A stretch of 5,706 nucleotides of DNA from Treponema sp. GTDB taxonomy: Bacteria; Spirochaetota; Spirochaetia; Treponematales; Breznakiellaceae. Under the pieces are notes generated by a model, which ran no database searches, was not told the origin of the DNA, and was given only the letters and a program-made list of their open reading frames with translations. The stretch spans positions 1 through 5,706 of the forward strand of contig JAIRXT010000018.1 in NCBI GenBank assembly GCA_031268125.1. The letters are read 5' to 3'. The translations under genes were made by a program, and so were the position numbers. Positions 1 through 5,590 of this stretch are shown one piece after another. The first letter of the stretch is position 1; every line of letters starts with the position of its first letter.

Positions 1-5
1 CGGCA

Positions 6-34
6 TTGACGGTCCGGCGGTCCGGTGGTACAAG
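6..34 (+). promoter_or_regulatory. weak candidate sigma70 promoter for the yicI operon
   Basis: TTGACG at 6-11 (5 of 6 matches to the -35 consensus) is followed after 17 bp by TACAAG at 29-34 (4 of 6 to the -10). It is the only reasonable sigma70-like pair I found upstream of the alpha-xylosidase. If real, transcription would start near 41 and the leader would be about 210 nt, putting both structured elements (83-155 and 165-222) in the mRNA. The same bases could instead be the 3' end of an upstream gene: one frame reads GIDGPAVRWYK and stops at 35-37. The -10 match is poor, so confidence is low. Confidence 0.25.
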
Positions 35-75
35 TGAATCGTCCGGCGGGGCGGGGCCGCCGCATCAGGGGGGTA

Positions 76-162
76 GTGGAACAAAAAACCCTTTGTGAAC
101 AAAGTTTATGAGTGAACTCCGTTCACTCAGGGTTTTTTCGGAGACCGGGTTTTTTGTGGAAC
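76..162. repeat. 73-bp palindromic element bounded by 7-bp direct repeats (MITE-like)
   Basis: An exact direct repeat GTGGAAC occurs at 76-82 and 156-162. Directly inside it lie perfect 9-bp terminal inverted repeats, AAAAAACCC at 83-91 and GGGTTTTTT at 147-155. A second identical copy of GGGTTTTTT lies at 130-138. The interior holds two further palindromes: CTTTGT/ACAAAG (91-96 and 99-104) and TGAGTGAAC/GTTCACTCA (109-117 and 121-129). Direct repeats abutting terminal inverted repeats resemble a miniature inverted-repeat element with its target duplication, but no transposase is present and no second copy lies in this window. It could equally be a terminator or attenuator, or an operator cluster, since GTGAAC occurs at 95, 112 and, inverted, at 121. 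Confidence 0.45.
109..138 (+). terminator. terminator-like hairpin with T6 tract
   Basis: A perfect 9-bp stem (TGAGTGAAC at 109-117, loop TCC, GTTCACTCA at 121-129) is followed by GGG and TTTTTT at 133-138. The A6CCC at 83-91 can pair with GGGT6 at 130-138 to extend the structure into a three-stem fold, or with the second copy at 147-155 instead. It could end a gene lying upstream of the window, or act as an attenuator in the yicI leader. The GGG between stem and T tract makes it imperfect as a classical intrinsic terminator. Confidence 0.4.
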
Positions 163-164
163 GC

Positions 165-222
165 AGGGGGGGCGGACAGGAATGTCCTTAATCCGGGCGT
201 GTGCCCGGTAACAGCCCCCCCT
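165..222 (+). promoter_or_regulatory. predicted three-way-junction RNA in the yicI leader
   Basis: The fold has three perfect stems. P1 is 9 bp, AGGGGGGGC at 165-173 with GCCCCCCCT at 214-222. P2 is 5 bp, GGACA at 174-178 with TGTCC at 183-187, capped by GGAA, a GNRA-type tetraloop. P3 is 6 bp, CCGGGC at 193-198 with GCCCGG at 203-208, capped by GTGT. P1 and P2 abut with no linker; the other two strands have 5-nt linkers, TTAAT and TAACA. P1 ends 19 nt before the Shine-Dalgarno site and is followed by the T-rich TTAATATTTT. The base pairing is directly visible; a regulatory role is inference. I do not recognise a known riboswitch or ribozyme class. Confidence 0.5.
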
Positions 223-229
223 TAATATT

Positions 230-240
230 TTGATCATCAA
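230..240. promoter_or_regulatory. small palindrome beside the yicI ribosome-binding site
   Basis: TTGAT at 230-234 and ATCAA at 236-240 form an 11-bp palindrome around a central C, directly before the Shine-Dalgarno bases. It could be a weak operator half-site pair or chance in an AT-rich patch. Confidence 0.2.
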
Positions 241-241
241 C

Positions 242-246
242 GGAGG
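242..246 (+). promoter_or_regulatory. Shine-Dalgarno site that sets the yicI start
   Basis: GGAGG lies 2 nt before the ATG at 249 and 5 nt before the ATG at 252. The 5-nt spacing favours 252. The resulting N-terminus, MKFRDGYWEI, also lines up with the known E. coli YicI N-terminus (MKISDGNWLI, recalled from memory). Confidence 0.75.
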
Positions 247-251
247 TCATG

Positions 252-2558
252 ATGAAATTCAGGGACGGCTATTGGGAAATAAGAAGCGGGGTGCGCCCCC
301 TTAACCTGTGGAGCAATGTTGACGGTAACGCCGCGGACGGGGTTCTTTCGCTGTGGACGACCAATCACCGCCTGTCCCGGCCTGGTGAGCGGGTGCTGGG
401 GATTCCCCTGATTACGACGGAGTTTTCTTCTCCCATGACCGATGTGATTCATGTCAGGATGTACCACCACAAGGGGGCGGCCCGGCGGGGGCCCGCGCTT
501 GATCTGCCGGCGGACCGGGCGGTTCGTATTGACGAAGGGCCTGAATCCCGGACGCTGTGGACGGGGGAGGGGGCGCTGCGGGCGGCTGTGGACAAGGATT
601 CCTGGGGGGTTTCTTTTTACCGGGGCGGTAAGGCCCTTACTTCGATCAGCGGGCGGAACAGCGGGCACTTTACGGTTGAAGGCGAAGGGGCCTACATGGT
701 CCAGTACCTTAGCATTGCTGTGGGGGAGGCAATCTACGGCCTGGGGGAACGGTTTACTCCCTTTGTGAAAAACGGCCAGACGGTGGATATTTGGAACGAG
801 GACGGCGGGACGGCCAGCGAGCAGGCTTATAAAAACATTCCCTTTTATTTATCCGGCCGGGGCTACGGGGTTCTGGTAAATAGTCCCGGCAGGGTTTCTT
901 TTGAGATTGGCAGCGAGGTGGTCAGTGCGGTGCAGTTTTCCGTGCCCGGGGAGGTGATTGACTACTACGTTATCGGGGGGGACAGCCTTAAAGATGTGGT
1001 AAGTAATTATACTGCCCTTACCGGCAGGCCCGCCCTGCCCCCGGCCTGGTCTTTTGGGCTTTGGCTTTCCACCTCGTTTACGACCGACTACGATGAAAAA
1101 ACCGTTACCCATTTTGTTGACGGGATGGCGGAGCGGAACATCCCCCTGCGGGTTTTTCACTTCGACTGCTTCTGGATGAAGGGCTGCCGGTGGGTGGATT
1201 TTGAATGGGACAAGGAACAGTTCCCCGATCCCGCGGGGATGCTGCGGCGGCTCCATGACCGGGGGCTTGCAATTTGCGTGTGGATTAACCCCTATGTGGC
1301 GCAAAAATCCCCCCTTTTTGACGAGGGTATGGCGAAGGGTTACCTGCTTAAGCGGCCCAACGGGGATGTGTGGCAGTGGGACCGCTGGCAGCCGGGGATG
1401 GCGCTGGTGGACTTTACCAACCCTGCGGCGGCGGCGTGGTTTGCGGGAAAACTCAAGGGCCTGCTTGATATAGGGGTGGACTGCTTTAAGACCGATTTTG
1501 GGGAGCGTATCCCGGTGGACGCGGCGTACTACGACGGTTCCGATCCTCAAAAGATGCACAATTACTACACCTATTTGTATAATAAAACGGTCTTTGAGCT
1601 GCTGGAGCAGGAACGGGGGAAGGGAGAGGCGGTGGTCTTTGCCCGGTCCGCCGCGGCGGGGTGCCAGAAGTTTCCCCTGCACTGGGGCGGGGACTGCGCC
1701 GCCACCTACGAGTCTATGGCGGAAACCCTGCGGGGGGGGCTTTCCCTGGCCCTTACGGGTTTTGGATTCTGGAGCCACGACATCAGCGGTTTTGAGAGTA
1801 CCGCCACCGCGGATCTGTTTAAGCGGTGGTGCGCCTTCGGCCTTCTTTCTTCCCATAGCCGTCTCCACGGGAACCAGAGCTACCGGGTGCCCTGGAATTT
1901 TGACGACGAGGCCAGTGATGTGCTCCGCTTTTTTACGGAGCTTAAATGCCGCCTGATGCCCTACCTGTGGGCCAAGGCGGTGGAATCCCATAGCCGGGGG
2001 CTGCCCCTGCTGCGGGCTATGGTTCTGGAATTCCCCGATGACCCCGGCTGCGCCTACCTGGACCGGCAGTACCTGCTGGGGGATTCCCTTTTGGCCGCTC
2101 CGGTTTTTAGCCCGGAGGGGGATGTGGACTACTACCTGCCCGCCGGACGCTGGACCAATATCCTTAGCGGCGAACTGACGGACAGCCGGGGCGGCTGGCG
2201 GCGGGAACGGCATAACTACTTTAGCCTGCCGCTGCTGGCCCGGCCCAATTCGGTTATCCCCCTGGGGAACAATGCGGCGCGGCCGGACTACGACTATGCC
2301 GAAGGGATCTGTTTCCATGTGTTCGAACTTGCCGACGGGCAAAGCGTTACCGCGCCGGTTTATAATATTTCAGGCGGCCTGGAGTGCAGCTTTACCGTAA
2401 GCCGCCGGGGGCAGGAATACACGGTCCGGAATACGGGGGCGGTAAAGCCCTGGACCTTGCTGCTCCGGTCTGTGCACGCCGCCGGTGTGGTCATCGAGGG
2501 CGGCGGTTCTGTTAGTGCCGCCGCGGATACCCCGGAGGGCCTTTTTGTACAGGGTTAA
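252..2558 (+). CDS. yicI: GH31 alpha-xylosidase, YicI type
   Basis: This 768-aa enzyme should release alpha-linked xylose from the non-reducing end of isoprimeverose and xyloglucan-type oligosaccharides by a retaining mechanism. It resembles E. coli YicI (772 aa) along its whole length. The nucleophile is Asp415 in KTDFGER and the acid/base is Asp481 in HWGGDC. The YicI substrate-site residues Phe277, Cys307, Phe308, Lys414, Arg466 and His540 all have counterparts one position earlier: Phe276, Cys306, Phe307, Lys413, Arg465 and His539. This supports xylosidase over glucosidase specificity. The order is an N-terminal beta-sandwich, the catalytic barrel from about residue 260 to 590, and C-terminal beta domains. 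There is no signal peptide, so it is probably cytoplasmic. The start at 252 is chosen over 249 for ribosome-site spacing. The last 14 bases overlap the thioesterase gene, and a structured leader precedes it. Family is very secure; exact substrate is inferred. Confidence 0.96.
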   Translation: MKFRDGYWEIRSGVRPLNLWSNVDGNAADGVLSLWTTNHRLSRPGERVLGIPLITTEFSSPMTDVIHVRMYHHKGAARRGPALDLPADRAVRIDEGPESRTLWTGEGALRAAVDKDSWGVSFYRGGKALTSISGRNSGHFTVEGEGAYMVQYLSIAVGEAIYGLGERFTPFVKNGQTVDIWNEDGGTASEQAYKNIPFYLSGRGYGVLVNSPGRVSFEIGSEVVSAVQFSVPGEVIDYYVIGGDSLKDVVSNYTALTGRPALPPAWSFGLWLSTSFTTDYDEKTVTHFVDGMAERNIPLRVFHFDCFWMKGCRWVDFEWDKEQFPDPAGMLRRLHDRGLAICVWINPYVAQKSPLFDEGMAKGYLLKRPNGDVWQWDRWQPGMALVDFTNPAAAAWFAGKLKGLLDIGVDCFKTDFGERIPVDAAYYDGSDPQKMHNYYTYLYNKTVFELLEQERGKGEAVVFARSAAAGCQKFPLHWGGDCAATYESMAETLRGGLSLALTGFGFWSHDISGFESTATADLFKRWCAFGLLSSHSRLHGNQSYRVPWNFDDEASDVLRFFTELKCRLMPYLWAKAVESHSRGLPLLRAMVLEFPDDPGCAYLDRQYLLGDSLLAAPVFSPEGDVDYYLPAGRWTNILSGELTDSRGGWRRERHNYFSLPLLARPNSVIPLGNNAARPDYDYAEGICFHVFELADGQSVTAPVYNISGGLECSFTVSRRGQEYTVRNTGAVKPWTLLLRSVHAAGVVIEGGGSVSAAADTPEGLFVQG
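2534..2539 (+). promoter_or_regulatory. internal Shine-Dalgarno site for the thioesterase
   Basis: GGAGGG lies inside the last codons of yicI, 5 nt before a TTG at 2545. This pairing sets the thioesterase start at TTG and gives an N-terminus (MYRVNQRV) typical of where hotdog thioesterases begin. The upstream GTG at 2485 would add 20 residues encoded wholly within yicI. Confidence 0.7.
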
Positions 2559-3255
2559 TCAGCGGGTCTGCGCCAGCCATACCAACGGGGAGGGGGCGCT
2601 GAAACTGGTGTCCGCCCTGGATATGATGCAGGACTGTTCCCAGATGTGGCTGGAATCGGAGCCGGAACTGGGGCGGTTCTTTGGGGAAAGCGGCATTGCC
2701 CAGATGCTGGTTTCCCGGCAGGCAGATATACGGCGTATGCCGGTTTACGGTGAAAGGCTCACGGTGGAAACCAGGGTCTACGGCTGTAAGGGTCTTTTGG
2801 GTTACCGCAACACGGTGATCTACGATGAACAGGGCGGGCCCTGCGTCGTAAGCTGGAGCACCGGCGCCTTTGTGAACCTGGAAACCGGGCGGCCGGAAAA
2901 ACTCCCCGCCGGTATTATCGCGGGGCTGCGGTTCGATCCGAAATTCGACATGGAATACCTGGGCAAGAAAATTTCCCTGCCCGAAGGTCCGGCGGAAAAG
3001 CTTTCGGCCCTGGGGGTAAGCCGCAACGACATTGATTTTAACCGGCACATGAACAACGCGCGGTACGTGCAGATTGCCGTAGAATTACTGCCGGGGGATT
3101 TCCGGCCCCGGCGTTTCAGGATCGAATACAAGTCCCCCGCCAAATACGGCGATTCGCTGTACCCGGAACGCAGCGCCGGGGAGGGCGTTGTTTTTCTGCG
3201 GCTTAACGATGCGGAAGGCCGGCCCTACGCGGTGATGGAATTCAACACCGCGTGA
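2545..3255 (+). CDS. acyl-ACP thioesterase, double-hotdog fold
   Basis: This predicted 236-aa protein should hydrolyse acyl-ACP to free fatty acid and ACP in the cytoplasm, ending chain elongation. Two hotdog domains are visible: an N-terminal one (about 1-120) with the helix region around SALDMMQDCSQMW, and a C-terminal one (about 150-236) carrying NDIDFNRHMNNARYV. In that motif Asp164, Asn166 and His168 match the D-x-N-x-H catalytic motif of plant FatA/FatB and bacterial homologues. The later segment IEYKSPAKYGD has Pro198-Ala199 where plant enzymes carry Glu-Cys. The start is TTG at 2545, supported by GGAGGG 5 nt upstream; it overlaps the end of yicI by 14 bases, which suggests translational coupling. 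The 3' end overlaps the convergent GH31 gene by 14 bases. Length fits bacterial members. Chain-length preference cannot be read, and an acyl-CoA substrate is a lesser possibility. Confidence 0.85.
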   Translation: MYRVNQRVCASHTNGEGALKLVSALDMMQDCSQMWLESEPELGRFFGESGIAQMLVSRQADIRRMPVYGERLTVETRVYGCKGLLGYRNTVIYDEQGGPCVVSWSTGAFVNLETGRPEKLPAGIIAGLRFDPKFDMEYLGKKISLPEGPAEKLSALGVSRNDIDFNRHMNNARYVQIAVELLPGDFRPRRFRIEYKSPAKYGDSLYPERSAGEGVVFLRLNDAEGRPYAVMEFNTA

Positions 3256-5284
3256 GTCCCGGAATTGGTTCAAAGACCGTGCCGTTCCGCGAGTACACCG
3301 GAATCCTGTCCAGGGGGGCATCGGCGGTAATATCGCCGCCGCCCTCACAGCGCTTGCCGTTCCAGCAGTCGGTCCACCCGGCGCCGGCGGGCAGGTACAC
3401 CTGCCGTTCACGCTTCCCCGGATACAGGATGGGGGCCACCAGGTAGTCCGGGCCGAACATGTATTCGTCTTCCGTTTCCCACGAGCGCCCGTCCCCGGGG
3501 AAATCGTAAAACAGGGGGCGCATCACCGGCGTACCCTTCTTGTGGGCGGCCAGCATCTGCTCTTTAACATAGGGCCGCAGTTTTTCCCGGAGGAAAAGGT
3601 ACTTTTTGCAGATTTCGTAGACCTCTTCCGTGAATGACCATACCTCGTTTTCGCCGCCGGAACCGAGCATCCCGCCGCCGTCGGTCCCCAGGGGCGGCTT
3701 GTGGGGATTCCTGTCGCCGTGGAGGCGCATGACCGGGCAGAAACAGCCCCACTGGAACCAGCGGATCAGAAGTTCGTGGAAGGCCGGGTCCTTTATGCCG
3801 GCGCCGTGGAAACCGCCTATGTCGGTGGTCCACCAGGGGATGCCGGCGATACCCATGTTGAGCCCCGCGGCGATCTGATTCCTGAAACTTTCAAAACTGG
3901 AATGAATGTCGCCGGACCAGACCAGGGCGCCGTAGCGCTGGGCCCCGGCCCAGGCGCAGCGTATCAGGTTTACAATCTCCCCCTGGCCTTCCTTCTTCAT
4001 GCCGTCAAAAAAAGTCCGGGCGTACATGCAGGGGTATATGTTGCCGGTTGTCAAATTTGAACCAATATGGTAGCGGTAGTGGTCAAAATCGTAGACTTGG
4101 TATTCCGGTTCCGCCACGTCGAGCCAGAAAATCTTGATTCCCCGGTCATAGTAGTTTTGCTTTACCTTGTTCCAGACGTATTCCCTGGCCCCGGCGTTGG
4201 TGGCGTCGTAAAAAGTTACGTTCCCGGCAAAATCCATATCCGTCCGGGAGCCCCTTTCGGATCGGATAAGATAGCCCTTTTCAAGCATCTCGTCGTAATT
4301 TTCACTCCGGCGGTCAACCGTGGGCCAGACGGAAACCATCAGTTCTATACCCATAGATTTAAGTTCCCGGACCATGCCTTCCGGATCGGGCCAGTACCGG
4401 GGATCGAATTTCCATTCCCCCTGGCAGGTCCAGTGGAAAAAGTCCACCACGATGACGGAAATAGGAAGCCCCCGGCTTTTATACCCCCGGGCAACTTCAA
4501 GAATCTCATCCTGGGTCTGGTACCGGAGCTTGCACTGCCAGAATCCGGTGCCGTAATCGGGCATTACCGGCACGGTGCCTGCGGCCCCGGCGTAGGCCTC
4601 CTCTATTTCGGCGGGGCTGTCCCCGGCGGTAACCCAGTAATCCAGGTATTTCGTGGAATAAGCTTCCCAGGTGGTCATATTCCTGCCGAAGCAGACCCGG
4701 CCCACCGCCGGGTTGTTCCAGAGAAAGCCGTAGCCCAGGGAAGAAAGGGCAAAGGGAACCGATGCCTGGGAATTGCGCTGGGCCAGTTCCAGATCGAGGC
4801 CCTTGAGATTCAGGAAGGGCTGCTGGTACTGTCCAAGGCCGTAGATCTTTTCGTTAGGATCGAAACTTTCAAAGCGGGCCTTGAGGGCGTAATCATCACT
4901 GCCCCTCGGCTTGAACTCCCGGCCGTCGATAGACAGGGGGCTGCTGGTCCGGCCGGTTGTGTCGCGGTTGTTACGCGCATACTCCTCCAGCAGCAGTTCA
5001 CCCTTCCCGTTGAAGACGCTGATCCGGCCGAACGAGGTTATCCGCAGTTCGATCTTGCCGTTGCGGATTGAAGCGCCGCCGTCATTCATGGTAACTAACG
5101 GTTCGCAGGGTCCGCCGGGGAGCAGCGCCCAATCGGTCTGCGTGATCCCGGAGCAGTAGGGCATTTCGGCGTTTTTTACCGCCCGCACCCGGAGGCTGTT
5201 TTTACCCCAGGGCTCAACCCACAGGGTTTCCGCGTCATAGCGGTATACCAGGCGTTTTTGATCCTTGCTGAAAAGAAACGGCAT
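3242..5284 (-). CDS. GH31 alpha-glycosidase, probably alpha-xylosidase (XylS-like)
   Basis: This 680-aa retaining glycosidase belongs to GH31 but to a different branch from the YicI homologue. The nucleophile is Asp389 in FWLDVAEPE and the acid/base is Asp459 in VWSGDIHSSFES. Other family landmarks are YGLGQ (148-152) in the N-terminal beta-sandwich, Asp281 in VVDFFHW, WWTTDIGGF (484-492) and MRLHG (519-523). The barrel spans roughly 240-570, followed by C-terminal beta domains. WLD-x-AEPE together with WSGDI is typical, as I recall, of XylS-like alpha-xylosidases, but alpha-glucosidase or another specificity is possible. There is no signal peptide and no inserted PA14-type domain, so it is likely cytoplasmic. 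The start at 5284 is preferred over 5299 because AAGGAG at 5295-5290 sits 5 nt before it. It is convergent with the thioesterase, overlapping its 3' end by 14 bases. It has its own promoter, so it is regulated separately from yicI. Confidence 0.92.
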   Translation of the reverse strand: MPFLFSKDQKRLVYRYDAETLWVEPWGKNSLRVRAVKNAEMPYCSGITQTDWALLPGGPCEPLVTMNDGGASIRNGKIELRITSFGRISVFNGKGELLLEEYARNNRDTTGRTSSPLSIDGREFKPRGSDDYALKARFESFDPNEKIYGLGQYQQPFLNLKGLDLELAQRNSQASVPFALSSLGYGFLWNNPAVGRVCFGRNMTTWEAYSTKYLDYWVTAGDSPAEIEEAYAGAAGTVPVMPDYGTGFWQCKLRYQTQDEILEVARGYKSRGLPISVIVVDFFHWTCQGEWKFDPRYWPDPEGMVRELKSMGIELMVSVWPTVDRRSENYDEMLEKGYLIRSERGSRTDMDFAGNVTFYDATNAGAREYVWNKVKQNYYDRGIKIFWLDVAEPEYQVYDFDHYRYHIGSNLTTGNIYPCMYARTFFDGMKKEGQGEIVNLIRCAWAGAQRYGALVWSGDIHSSFESFRNQIAAGLNMGIAGIPWWTTDIGGFHGAGIKDPAFHELLIRWFQWGCFCPVMRLHGDRNPHKPPLGTDGGGMLGSGGENEVWSFTEEVYEICKKYLFLREKLRPYVKEQMLAAHKKGTPVMRPLFYDFPGDGRSWETEDEYMFGPDYLVAPILYPGKRERQVYLPAGAGWTDCWNGKRCEGGGDITADAPLDRIPVYSRNGTVFEPIPGLTRC

Positions 5285-5289
5285 AGATT

Positions 5290-5295
5290 CTCCTT
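5290..5295 (-). promoter_or_regulatory. Shine-Dalgarno site that sets the minus-strand GH31 start
   Basis: On the minus strand AAGGAG (5295 to 5290) precedes the ATG at 5284 by 5 nt. The more upstream in-frame ATG at 5299 would place this site inside the coding sequence, so 5284 is the better start. Confidence 0.75.
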
Positions 5296-5323
5296 GCATT
5301 CGGGCCGGAAGCCCTGGAATTCT

Positions 5324-5351
5324 TGTATACCGCGGCCGGTAGGCCTGTCAA
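5324..5351 (-). promoter_or_regulatory. sigma70-type promoter for the minus-strand GH31 gene
   Basis: Read on the minus strand, a perfect -35 TTGACA (5351-5346) is followed after 16 bp by TATACA (5329-5324, 4 of 6 to the -10 consensus). Transcription would start near 5317, giving a leader of about 33 nt before the ATG at 5284. A 5-bp inverted repeat (5328-5341) lies across the spacer and the -10 edge, where a repressor could act. Confidence 0.6.
5328..5341. promoter_or_regulatory. inverted repeat inside the GH31 promoter, possible operator
   Basis: TACCG at 5328-5332 and CGGTA at 5337-5341 form perfect arms around a 4-bp centre (CGGC). The repeat covers the promoter-spacer bases next to the -10. 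The position suits a repressor operator, but the arms are short and no regulator gene is in the window. Confidence 0.3.
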
Positions 5352-5383
5352 CCGGGGCCGTTCTGTATCCCTGCCCGCTGTAC

Positions 5384-5398
5384 AATTTGGGTCAAATT
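5384..5398. promoter_or_regulatory. inverted repeat upstream of the GH31 promoter, possible regulator site
   Basis: AATTTG at 5384-5389 and CAAATT at 5393-5398 are perfect 6-bp arms around GGT. The site is AT-rich within GC-rich DNA and lies about 33 bp upstream of the minus-strand -35, a position that suits an activator or an upstream operator. Function is inferred from position and symmetry only. Confidence 0.35.
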
Positions 5399-5407
5399 TA
5401 ATTCCCT

Positions 5408-5441
5408 GACACCCCGCCCGGCTTTTGCGGGGCGTCTTTTT
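5408..5441 (+). terminator. plus-strand intrinsic terminator without an obvious gene
   Basis: GACaCCCCGC (5408-5417) pairs with GCGGGGcGTC (5427-5436) across a 9-nt loop, with one A-C mismatch, followed by TTTTT at 5437-5441 and another T4 at 5444-5447. The T tract is on the plus strand only; the minus-strand readout has none. No plus-strand gene ends just before it, because the neighbouring GH31 gene runs away on the minus strand. It may end a small unrecognised transcript, insulate fabH, or be a remnant. Confidence 0.6.
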
Positions 5442-5555
5442 GCTTTTCCCCAAACTGAGAATTGCCGGCCGCGTCTTCCCCAATCCGAAGTTTTGGGGCG
5501 GAAATTCCTTTGGATTCGCAACCGGCGGGGATGTACGGGGTCTAATAAGCCAACC
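5442..5555. other. intergenic stretch with only a weak inverted repeat
   Basis: I see no convincing gene here. CCCCAA at 5478-5483 and TTGGGG at 5493-5498 form a 6-bp stem with a 9-nt loop, and an alternative CCCCAAA at 5448-5454 can pair with TTTGGGG at 5492-5498. GGAAATTCC at 5500-5508 is a short palindrome. None has a T tract or a clear relation to a promoter. Confidence 0.3.
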
Positions 5556-5583
5556 TTGACACTTTTAGGGAATTTGTTATAAT
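5556..5583 (+). promoter_or_regulatory. near-perfect sigma70 promoter for fabH
   Basis: A consensus -35 TTGACA (5556-5561), a 16-bp spacer and a consensus -10 TATAAT (5578-5583) are preceded by the extended -10 element TG at 5575-5576. Transcription should start at about 5589-5591, giving a leader of about 40 nt before the fabH ATG at 5631. It is the strongest promoter in the window, which fits an essential housekeeping gene. Confidence 0.85.
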
Positions 5584-5590
5584 AACGAGT

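Noticed and set aside
1..60. Repeated GTCCGGCGG units (12-20 and 41-49, with a partial copy between) as a tandem repeat or CRISPR-like array.
   Set aside because: The units are too short and irregular, and simple GC-rich composition explains them. There are no spacers of regular length.
165..222. Whether the three-way junction is a hammerhead or twister ribozyme, or a guanidine-II riboswitch.
   Set aside because: The hammerhead core (CUGAUGA and GAAA) is absent, the twister conserved bases are not seen, and the loops are GGAA and GUGU rather than the ACGR loops of guanidine-II.
849..2342. A long open frame (497 codons) on the minus strand inside yicI.
   Set aside because: Its translation is rich in Pro, Arg, Gly and His with no family motif, and it lies opposite a confidently identified GH31 gene. 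It is a GC-rich shadow of that gene.
2485..2544. A longer thioesterase starting at GTG 2485.
   Set aside because: The extra 20 residues are coded inside yicI and do not resemble a thioesterase N-terminus. The TTG at 2545 has a well-spaced GGAGGG.
4067..5071. A 334-codon plus-strand open frame opposite the second GH31 gene.
   Set aside because: It has low-complexity Pro/Gly/Val-rich sequence, no convincing ribosome site and no motif, and it mirrors the codon pattern of the real minus-strand gene.
5323..5409. A short plus-strand frame (28 codons from TTG 5323) ending next to the orphan terminator.
   Set aside because: It has no ribosome site, no recognisable sequence and no good plus-strand promoter ahead of it.
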